Shown here one piece after another: positions 7,142 to 13,055 of a stretch of 15,618 nucleotides of DNA. Both the position numbers and the translations under genes were made by a program. Every line of letters starts with the position of its first letter. Position 1 is the first letter of the stretch. A model generated the notes under the pieces. The model was not told the DNA's origin, searched no databases, and saw nothing but the letters and a program-made list of their open reading frames with translations. The stretch spans positions 1 to 15,618 of the forward strand of contig CAMBQS010000042.1 of the NCBI GenBank assembly GCA_945870015.1. The letters are read 5' to 3'. Source of the stretch: Desulfocicer vacuolatum DSM 3385 (GTDB lineage: Bacteria > Desulfobacterota > Desulfobacteria > Desulfobacterales > SURF-7).

Positions 7142-7158
7142 GAAAATGATTCATTTTC
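7142..7158. promoter_or_regulatory. 17-bp perfect palindrome between the XRE-cupin gene and acd2
   Basis: GAAAATGATTCATTTTC: eight-base arms around a central T, ending 25 bases before the acd2 start codon. It resembles a Fur-family 7-1-7 box and could equally be an operator for the upstream XRE-cupin regulator. A related, imperfect copy sharing AAATGATTCA lies at 6523-6535, upstream of the regulator gene. Confidence 0.45.
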
Positions 7159-7183
7159 ATAAGGCTTGTTGAAAAGGAGGGGT

Positions 7184-8341
7184 ATGTTACATAAACTGAC
7201 AAATGAACAGCTCATGATTCAATCCATGGTGCGGGATTTTTCCCGGAAAGTTGTGGCTGCAACGGCTGCGGAGCGTGATCAGACCAAGGAGTTTCCATGG
7301 GATAACCTGAAAAAAATGGGTGAGCTTGGACTGATGGGCATGATGATCCCGCCGGAGTACGAAGGCCAGGGAGCGGACACGATAAGTTATGTACTTGCGC
7401 TTTCCGAAATTGCTTACTCATGTGCATCCACGGCTGTTGTCATGTCCGTTCAAAACTCGATTGTCTGCAACAGTATTTATCAATTCGGAACAGAGGTTCA
7501 ACGGGAAAAATTCTTAAAACCGCTTGCATCCGGAAAAATCATCGGCGCTTTTGCCCTGACCGAACCGGACGCAGGGTCCGATCCGGTGAGACAATCCACA
7601 GCCGCTGTAAAGGCCGGAGATGATTACATCATTAACGGAGAAAAACGGTTTATCACATCCGGGAAAAATGCGGAAACCATTATCGTAACAGCCAAAACCG
7701 ACGAATCCAAAATGCACAAAGGCATCAGCGCCTTTATCGTACAAAAAGGGACCCCCGGTCTGATTGTCGGAAATATCGAAGACAAAATGGGGTTGCGTGC
7801 ATCCGATACCACTGACCTTATTTTTGAAAACTGCCGGGTTCCCAAAGAAAATCTTCTTGGAAAAGAAGGAGATGGTTTTAAAATCGCCATGACCGGGCTT
7901 GACAGCGGCCGGATCGGAATCGCTGCCCAATCCATCGGGGTTGCCCAGGCAGCCCTGGATGCGGCAGTAAAGTATGCCAAAAAAAGAAAACAGTTTGGAC
8001 AGCCCATTTCCAAATTTCAGGGACTCCGATGGATCATTGCAGATATGGCGACAGAACTTGAAGCCGCCAGGCAGTTGATGTTTTTGGCTGCATCCATGAA
8101 AGACAGAGGCGAAAAATACACCACCCAGGCATCCATGGCAAAACTGTTCGCATCGGAGATGGTAAACCGGTTGACAGCAAAAGCGCTTCAGATCCATGGC
8201 GGATACGGCTTTATAAAAGATTACCCCGTAGAGCGTTTTTACAGGGATGCAAGGGTGTTTACAATATATGAGGGAACCTCGGAAATTCAACGAATTGTGA
8301 TCTCCAACAACATACTGAAGGACAATCGCTCCCCCAGATAA
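7184..8341 (+). CDS. Acyl-CoA dehydrogenase 2
   Basis: A 385-residue FAD-dependent acyl-CoA dehydrogenase of the butyryl/short-chain type. Visible: 'FALTEPDAGSD' (123-133), 'FITSGKNAET' (156-165), 'QFGQPISKFQ' (270-279), 'QIHGGYGF' (336-343) and 'IYEGTSEIQR' (361-370), with Glu363 as the catalytic base. The ATG at 7184 has an excellent AAGGAGG 4-5 bases upstream; an in-frame TTG at 7166 is less likely. It follows the XRE-cupin gene by 50 bases and probably shares its transcript, although the palindrome at 7142-7158 could mark a separate control point. Motif positions align one-to-one with acyl-CoA dehydrogenase 1, so the two are paralogues that may act on different acyl-CoAs or on successive steps. 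ETF from the divergent operon is the probable electron acceptor. Confidence 0.92.
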   Translation: MLHKLTNEQLMIQSMVRDFSRKVVAATAAERDQTKEFPWDNLKKMGELGLMGMMIPPEYEGQGADTISYVLALSEIAYSCASTAVVMSVQNSIVCNSIYQFGTEVQREKFLKPLASGKIIGAFALTEPDAGSDPVRQSTAAVKAGDDYIINGEKRFITSGKNAETIIVTAKTDESKMHKGISAFIVQKGTPGLIVGNIEDKMGLRASDTTDLIFENCRVPKENLLGKEGDGFKIAMTGLDSGRIGIAAQSIGVAQAALDAAVKYAKKRKQFGQPISKFQGLRWIIADMATELEAARQLMFLAASMKDRGEKYTTQASMAKLFASEMVNRLTAKALQIHGGYGFIKDYPVERFYRDARVFTIYEGTSEIQRIVISNNILKDNRSPR

Positions 8342-8391
8342 TCTGTTCCAGCCGCCCATGCAGGGGGAAATATCCATGACAACTCAATTGC

Positions 8392-8430
8392 AGACAGCAA
8401 ACGGGTTCGGCATTGTCGTCTTTTTTTTTT
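8392..8430 (+). terminator. Probable imperfect intrinsic terminator after acd2
   Basis: AGAC-a-G-CAA (8392-8400) pairs with TTG-T-c-GTCT (8413-8421) with one mismatch and one G-T pair around a 12-base loop, and runs into a tract of ten T (8421-8430). It lies 50 bases after the acd2 stop. The stem is modest but the T-tract is strong. Confidence 0.4.
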
Positions 8431-8435
8431 ATATA

Positions 8436-8463
8436 TTGACCTGTATCCTCACCGTATGATAAT
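8436..8463 (+). promoter_or_regulatory. Promoter candidate for the 2-oxoacid oxidoreductase operon
   Basis: TTGACC (8436-8441), 16 bases, GATAAT (8458-8463): five of six matches in each box with near-ideal spacing. It sits between the two terminator-like structures. Predicted transcription would begin near 8470, giving a leader of about 85 bases that contains the strong hairpin at 8482-8508. Confidence 0.45.
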
Positions 8464-8481
8464 AATTCAGCTTTCGTTTTT

Positions 8482-8508
8482 CGGTTCGGCATCCGAATCG
8501 TTTTTTTT
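8482..8508 (+). terminator. Strong intrinsic terminator hairpin in the leader of the oxidoreductase operon
   Basis: CGGTTCGG (8482-8489), loop CAT, CCGAATCG (8493-8500) forms eight pairs (one G-U) followed directly by eight T (8501-8508). This is a classic rho-independent terminator. It lies 47 bases before the gamma-subunit start and just after a promoter candidate, so it either ends upstream transcription or works as an attenuator. It shares GGTTCGGCAT with the weaker structure upstream (8404-8413). Confidence 0.7.
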
Positions 8509-8555
8509 ACGGATGATTCTTACTAATTTTTTACGAGGCAAAGAGAGGTTATCGC

Positions 8556-9140
8556 ATGCCCGGTAACAGAAAAAAAGCAGATCATGAAATTACATTTTTC
8601 AGCAGAGGCGGTCAGGGAGGGATTACCTCCTGTCAGCTCCTGGCACAAATGGCCTTTGTTGAGGGATTCAAGGATGTCATGTCCATCCCCCAGATCGGTG
8701 CGGAAAGAAGAGGGGCGGCCATCAGGGCTTTTCTGATCATATCCGATCAGGAAATAAGAAGAGTCAGTGCGGTTACAAAGCCGGATATTGTTATGGTATT
8801 TGATGAATCCCTGTTGAACCTCCCACCCATTATCAATGCGATTCCCAAAACAAATTGCAAGGTTCTCGTTAATGCGGAAAAGCTTGGAAAGGATGCCCGG
8901 CTGTCAAAAGATATCGAGCTGTATACATTTCCAGGTACCTCCATTGCCCTGGGGCTTGATTTGCTGCTGGAAGGTTCCCCTCTGGTCAATGTCCCCATAC
9001 TTGGAGCGTTTTCCAAAGTTTCCGGTCTGGTTTCCATGAAATCCATAAAATCGGTTTTAAAAGAAAAATGGGGGAGCAAGGCTGATAAAAACATCAAAGC
9101 GGTCGAATTATCCTATGACCAGACAAAAAGGGTTTACTAA
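8556..9140 (+). CDS. 2-oxoacid:ferredoxin oxidoreductase, gamma subunit
   Basis: A 194-residue gamma subunit, the CoA-binding part of pyruvate/2-oxoacid:ferredoxin oxidoreductases. Family marks are 'FSRGGQGGITS' (15-25) and 'IPQIGAERRGAAIRAF' (44-59). An AGAGAGG lies 7 bases before the ATG at 8556. It is the first gene of a gamma-delta-alpha-beta operon, the order usual for four-subunit POR/VOR enzymes in archaea and anaerobic bacteria. The complex acts in the cytosol: 2-oxoacid + CoA + oxidised ferredoxin gives acyl-CoA + CO2 + reduced ferredoxin. Substrate (pyruvate, branched-chain or other) cannot be assigned from this subunit. Confidence 0.9.
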   Translation: MPGNRKKADHEITFFSRGGQGGITSCQLLAQMAFVEGFKDVMSIPQIGAERRGAAIRAFLIISDQEIRRVSAVTKPDIVMVFDESLLNLPPIINAIPKTNCKVLVNAEKLGKDARLSKDIELYTFPGTSIALGLDLLLEGSPLVNVPILGAFSKVSGLVSMKSIKSVLKEKWGSKADKNIKAVELSYDQTKRVY

Positions 9141-9199
9141 CCGTCAGCCTGTAAGCAAATATTTTTCAGTTAACCGGATATACGAAGGAACAGATAGAA

Positions 9200-9517
9200 A
9201 TGAAAAAGGATGATCCCAAATCCACGGAAACAAAATGTCCCACTTACAAATCATGGCGCGAACTGCCCCTAGTTCCGATTTCGAGGGGTATGAAAGGCAG
9301 TATCGGTGAAACCGGAGACTGGCGGAATTTCCGGCCCAGTATTAATGAAAAAGAATGCAACAGATGCGGCATCTGTTACGTATATTGCCCGGACGGAGTC
9401 ATTCAATTCAAGGAAGGCTCTGTGCCGAAAATCGATTACAAATACTGCAAGGGCTGTGGCATCTGCAAGGTAAAGTGCCCCAAAAAAGCGATCGAAATGA
9501 TACGGGAACGAGAATAG
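9200..9517 (+). CDS. 2-oxoacid:ferredoxin oxidoreductase, delta subunit (2x[4Fe-4S] ferredoxin-type)
   Basis: A 105-residue iron-sulfur subunit. Two CxxCxxCxxxCP motifs are intact: Cys53/56/59/63 and Cys83/86/89/93, enough for two [4Fe-4S] clusters. The preceding 'TGDWRNFRPSI' (38-48) is typical of delta subunits. An additional Cys13 lies in the N-terminal tail. The subunit carries electrons from the thiamine site to external ferredoxin. AAGGA stands about 10 bases before the ATG. It lies 59 bases after the gamma subunit and 27 bases before the alpha subunit, on the same strand. Confidence 0.93.
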   Translation: MKKDDPKSTETKCPTYKSWRELPLVPISRGMKGSIGETGDWRNFRPSINEKECNRCGICYVYCPDGVIQFKEGSVPKIDYKYCKGCGICKVKCPKKAIEMIRERE

Positions 9518-9544
9518 ATCAACTTTATCAAGACAGGGTTAATC

Positions 9545-10801
9545 ATGAGTAAAATTAAAAAATCAGAAACAGATAAAGAACAGACAATCATCATGTCCGG
9601 CAACTATGCTTCTGCATGGGGTGCAAAATGCGCCCGTGTGAAGGTTGTCAGCGCATACCCGATTACACCCCAGACAACCGTTGTGGAAAAACTGGCTGAT
9701 TTTGTCGATGGCGGCGAACTGGATGCCCGATATATCAAGGTCGAATCTGAACACTCCGTAATGGCCTCCCTGGTGGGAAGCTCCATGACCGGCGCTCGTT
9801 CTTTTACCGCCACATCCGGGCAGGGTTTACTTTATATGACGGAAATGCTTCACTGGGTTTCTTCTTCACGCCTGCCTATCGTTACCACGATTGCCAGCCG
9901 TGGTATTGCCCCACCGTGGAATATCTGGGCGGAATACACCGATATCCTGTCCGTCCGGGATTGCGGATGGATTATCCAGTTTGCATCCACCCATCAGGAA
10001 ATTTTCGACTCCGTTCTGATGGGCTATAAGATCGCTGAAAACCAGGGAGTGATGCTGCCCTATTTCATTGTTTACGGCGGATTTACACAAAGCCATACCA
10101 GCAAACCCGTGCGTATTCCACCCCAGAAAGATATTGACACTTTTCTGCCGCCTCCTCCTGAAAAGGGGTGGAGTCATCTGAACCTGGACCCGGACGACCC
10201 GATCACATTCGGCAACCTTCTGATGCCTCAGCAGGAATATCTGGACTTCCGTTTTCTGATCCATGACTCCATGGTAAAATCAAAAAAAACCATTCAAAAA
10301 ACCATCAAGGATTTTAAAAAATCGTTTAAACGGGATTACTGCGGTCTTACGGAAAGTTACAAATGCAAAGATGCGGATGTGGTGTTGATTTCATATGGCG
10401 CACTGGCGGAACAGAGCAAAATCGCAGTGGATGAACTCCGTAAAAAAGGCAAAAAAGTCGGATTGTTTAAACTCCGATATATTCGCCCGTTTCCAAATGA
10501 GGAATTGCTGAACCTGTTTAACTCCGATGTAAAAGTGATCGGAATTGCAGATCAGGGTACGGCATTCGGGAATCCGACCGGCGGCCCCATTTCAACAGAA
10601 GTGATGTCCCTTTTGAGGCTCTCCAATCGAAAAATCAAGGTTCTGCCTTATGTCTGGGGACTGGGAGGACGTGATGTTACAGTGGATGAACAGATCCAGG
10701 TCTTTCATCAACTCATGCAACTCAAGAATAAAAATGAATACCCCACAGACGATACCTTTCAGCACGGTACGGTATGGATGGGATTAAAGACAGGAGCATA
10801 A
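9545..10801 (+). CDS. 2-oxoacid:ferredoxin oxidoreductase, alpha subunit
   Basis: A 418-residue alpha subunit, near the usual length of about 390-400. Visible: 'AYPITPQT' (37-44, the substrate-loop motif around Thr41), 'VESEHSVM' (66-73) with the glutamate that activates thiamine pyrophosphate, 'FTATSGQGL' (87-95), Arg109 in 'SSRLPIV' and 'VRDCGWI' (137-143). The C-terminal half is a transketolase-C-like domain ('VVLISYGALAEQSKIAV', 'YIRPFPNEEL'). The region 200-210 has a run of prolines (FLPPPPEKGW). A weak AGGG lies before the start. It partners with the beta subunit two bases downstream to form the thiamine active site. The substrate pocket cannot be typed by eye, so pyruvate versus branched-chain or aryl 2-oxoacid remains open. 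Confidence 0.92.
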   Translation: MSKIKKSETDKEQTIIMSGNYASAWGAKCARVKVVSAYPITPQTTVVEKLADFVDGGELDARYIKVESEHSVMASLVGSSMTGARSFTATSGQGLLYMTEMLHWVSSSRLPIVTTIASRGIAPPWNIWAEYTDILSVRDCGWIIQFASTHQEIFDSVLMGYKIAENQGVMLPYFIVYGGFTQSHTSKPVRIPPQKDIDTFLPPPPEKGWSHLNLDPDDPITFGNLLMPQQEYLDFRFLIHDSMVKSKKTIQKTIKDFKKSFKRDYCGLTESYKCKDADVVLISYGALAEQSKIAVDELRKKGKKVGLFKLRYIRPFPNEELLNLFNSDVKVIGIADQGTAFGNPTGGPISTEVMSLLRLSNRKIKVLPYVWGLGGRDVTVDEQIQVFHQLMQLKNKNEYPTDDTFQHGTVWMGLKTGA

Positions 10802-10803
10802 AA

Positions 10804-11709
10804 ATGGTAACCGTCAACGAGCTGATCAAAACAGAATCGAATAAACCGGAACTGTTTCAAGCCGGCAGTTCAGCCTGCGCCGGATGCGCATCCGTCCTGG
10901 CATTGAGATGGGCACTCAAAGCCCTTGGCCCGAAAACAGTTGTTATTTCACCTGCATCATGTGCCAATGTGTATATCGGCATCTGGCCCAAAGCCTCCGC
11001 CGCTGTGCCCTATATCAATATGGCCTTTGCAGCAGGAGCTTCTGCCGCATCCGGCGTTGTTGCCGGTTTTGAGGCTCTGGGGAAAAAAGACATCACTGTG
11101 CTTACCTGGGCCGGAGATGGCGGAACCGTAGATATCGGAATCCAGGCTCTCAGCGGTGCCATTGAACGAAGCACCAATTTTATCTATGCATGCTATGATA
11201 ATGAAGGATATATGAATACCGGAACCCAGCGCAGCTCCTCCACTCCCAAACATACCAAAACAACCACTACCCCTATGGGAGAAGGAATGCATAAAAAGGA
11301 TATCGCTCAGATCGTTGCAGCACACGATATTCCTTATGTTGCTACCTGTGTGGCAACCGATCCTCAGGAAGTCTACAATACCTTTTCAGAAGCAAAAGAA
11401 ATTCAAGGGGCCAAGTTTATTCACATCCTTTCTCCCTGTGCTCCGGGCTGGCGTTTTGCTGCTTCCAGAACAACAGAAATCGGTGACCTTGCAGTGAAAA
11501 CCGGTATTTTCCTTCTGTGGAAACAGGTAAACGGTGAAATGATCATAAACAAACGCACCCAGAAATATTTAGACAAGAAAAAAAGATTGCCGATTGAAGC
11601 CTATCTGAACGAGCAGGGCCGATTCGGAAAGCTTAGCCCGGACCAGATCCAGGAGTTACAGGCCTGGGTGGATCAAAGATGTGAAAAACTGGCCCGGCAG
11701 ATTCATTAG
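10804..11709 (+). CDS. 2-oxoacid:ferredoxin oxidoreductase, beta subunit (TPP-binding)
   Basis: A 301-residue beta subunit binding thiamine pyrophosphate, Mg and a proximal [4Fe-4S] cluster. All four cluster cysteines are visible: 'CAGC' Cys25 and Cys28, 'SCANVY' Cys53 and 'SPCAPGW' Cys212. The Mg/TPP motif is 'GDGG' (104-107) with 'DNEGYMNTGTQ' (132-142). The ATG at 10804 has AGGAG seven bases upstream and follows the alpha stop (10799-10801) by two bases; a longer in-frame start at 10774 would overlap alpha. The stop interlocks by four bases with the convergent peptidase gene. It is the last gene of the operon; no terminator is visible. Confidence 0.93.
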   Translation: MVTVNELIKTESNKPELFQAGSSACAGCASVLALRWALKALGPKTVVISPASCANVYIGIWPKASAAVPYINMAFAAGASAASGVVAGFEALGKKDITVLTWAGDGGTVDIGIQALSGAIERSTNFIYACYDNEGYMNTGTQRSSSTPKHTKTTTTPMGEGMHKKDIAQIVAAHDIPYVATCVATDPQEVYNTFSEAKEIQGAKFIHILSPCAPGWRFAASRTTEIGDLAVKTGIFLLWKQVNGEMIINKRTQKYLDKKKRLPIEAYLNEQGRFGKLSPDQIQELQAWVDQRCEKLARQIH

Positions 11710-12692
11710 GATCGTTTATCCTTTTCCTGAAATTCTTTTTTAAACGCTTCATAAATAAAGGATGGCGTAAACAGGATATATTTTTTCGGGTTTACCGGGA
11801 TGCCATGTAAACGCACCTCATAGTGAAGGTGAGGTCCAATGCATTTCCCGGTGTTTCCGATACAGGCTATTGTTTCGCCTCTCTTTACCTGAGACCCTTC
11901 TGATTTTTGCACCTTTGATAAATGACAATACCGGGTTACCAGGCCATGCCCATGATCTACAATAAGCGTTATTCCCCATACACCTCTTGAACCGGCAAAG
12001 GTTATGATTCCATTGGCCGGGGCAACCACCGGTGTACCGATGGCTGCTGCAATATCCAGCCCTTTATGAAACACCCGTTCACCAGTAAAAGGAGAATGCT
12101 GGTATCCGAATCCAGATGTTTCCCACCCAATGGAAGGCCAGATAACCGGAGTTGATGCCAGCAGATTCCGTTTTCTACCTATTTTTTTTTCCAGGGATTC
12201 CTCCCATGGATGCAGGTTTCTTTCTGTCCTGGAATCGGTATTTTCCTGGAATATTTTCCGCCCCGCCATCGGATCAAACGGTTCAGGTCCAAAAACCGAA
12301 TCCGAATCGCCGCCGGTACTTCCCCCTATCCCGAAAATACTGCTTGCATGATTTGCCTCGCCAATATTTGCGATCAGTCGAACCTCTTTTTCAGATTTCT
12401 TAACCCCGGCCAGTAATGTTTTCAACCTCCTGATCTCGGAAACAAAATGGCTGATCTGGTCATCCTGCTGCTGCATCTCTTTTTTCTGGAACTTCAGCAT
12501 ATTTGTAAGCTCTCCGGCATTGGACGGCTGATTTTTTTTAAGCTGGTAATGGTTTGAAATCAAGAAGGGGAAAGTCGTCATTCCGATCATGAAGACTCCG
12601 CAAAAAATAACCAGAATCCGTCTTGTAAAGGAAATCTGATAGATTTCCTGACTGGCCTCTCCCAGCAATGAAAGTGTATAGTATCGTCGCAT
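11706..12692 (-). CDS. Membrane-anchored M23/LytM peptidase
   Basis: A 328-residue envelope protein. A short cytosolic segment precedes a membrane helix at about 25-45 ('ILVIFCGVFMIGMTTFPFLI'); a likely coiled coil follows at 60-105, then a Gly/Ser-rich linker and a C-terminal LytM domain. The zinc ligands are intact: His209 and Asp213 in 'HKGLDIA', and His290 in 'HLHYEV' with His288. By family it cuts peptidoglycan crosslinks in the periplasm or activates amidases. With all ligands present an active enzyme is expected. I chose the ATG at 12692 (MRRYYTLSLL), with GGAG upstream at somewhat long spacing; the frame extends to 12749. The stop overlaps the beta-subunit stop. No functional tie to the metabolic genes is evident. 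Confidence 0.88.
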   Translation of the reverse strand: MRRYYTLSLLGEASQEIYQISFTRRILVIFCGVFMIGMTTFPFLISNHYQLKKNQPSNAGELTNMLKFQKKEMQQQDDQISHFVSEIRRLKTLLAGVKKSEKEVRLIANIGEANHASSIFGIGGSTGGDSDSVFGPEPFDPMAGRKIFQENTDSRTERNLHPWEESLEKKIGRKRNLLASTPVIWPSIGWETSGFGYQHSPFTGERVFHKGLDIAAAIGTPVVAPANGIITFAGSRGVWGITLIVDHGHGLVTRYCHLSKVQKSEGSQVKRGETIACIGNTGKCIGPHLHYEVRLHGIPVNPKKYILFTPSFIYEAFKKEFQEKDKRS

Positions 12693-12823
12693 ATAAATCT
12701 CATCTCCTATAAAAACCGACTTCAGATCAACCTTTCCTGTCGAACGCAAAATCCAATAAGAATCAATCGTCTTCTGAATCTCTCTATTGTTTTGAATGAA
12801 TGAAAACCAAGCAGGCTTATGCA

Positions 12824-12835
12824 GTTCGTGCGAAC
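12824..12835. promoter_or_regulatory. 12-bp palindrome, candidate operator upstream of the M23 peptidase
   Basis: GTTCGTGCGAAC: five-base arms around TG, 131 bases before the peptidase start. The GTTC/GAAC halves recall LexA-type sites, but their order is inverted relative to the Gram-positive box, so no regulator is assigned. Confidence 0.3.
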
Positions 12836-12868
12836 AAAATCATCACTGAATGTGATCTATACCGGATA

Positions 12869-12899
12869 AAAAATTATGCAAAAATTATGCAAAAATGCG
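12869..12899. repeat. AT-rich 11-bp direct repeat
   Basis: AAAAATTATGC occurs at 12869-12879 and 12880-12890, followed by a partial third unit AAAAATGCG (12891-12899). Spacing of one helical turn per unit could place a protein on one DNA face. Slippage is the simplest explanation. Confidence 0.6.
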
Positions 12900-12943
12900 C
12901 CATAATGATAATTCACATTTTCAGACGATTATGAAATCCACCT

Positions 12944-12997
12944 GGAAAATTCTCGGCTGAATCGGCAATATGTACCATAAATTCAGCCATATTTTCC
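12944..12997. repeat. Long imperfect inverted repeat (hairpin) after the kinase gene
   Basis: GGAAAAT (12944-12950) and GGCTGAAT (12955-12962) pair with ATTCAGCC (12981-12988) and ATTTTCC (12991-12997): 15 base pairs with a small internal loop (TCTC against AT) and an 18-base apical loop. It lies 58 bases past the kinase stop on the minus strand. No T-tract follows, so it is not a classic intrinsic terminator; an RNA-stabilising 3' hairpin or a protein site is possible. Confidence 0.5.
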
Positions 12998-13055
12998 GGA
13001 AATCACATATGGGCCTTGATAAATTTTTTGAGGTTTTTTCAGATTACAATTTTGA

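Larger units (their letters stand above)
12693..13055. other. Intergenic region (363 bases) between the kinase and the M23 peptidase
   Basis: There is no supportable gene. From the peptidase side, it holds a 12-bp palindrome GTTCG-TG-CGAAC (12824-12835), an AT-rich 11-bp direct repeat (12869-12899), a long hairpin (12944-12997) and AT-rich sequence next to the kinase stop. On the minus strand I see no convincing -35/-10 pair for the peptidase gene. The two genes point the same way, so this region probably holds the kinase transcript's end and the peptidase promoter. Confidence 0.6.

Noticed and set aside
7514..8377. A 287-codon open frame on the minus strand opposite acd2
   Set aside because: It is a shadow of a well-supported acyl-CoA dehydrogenase; its sequence is rich in Cys, Gly and Phe without recognisable domains.
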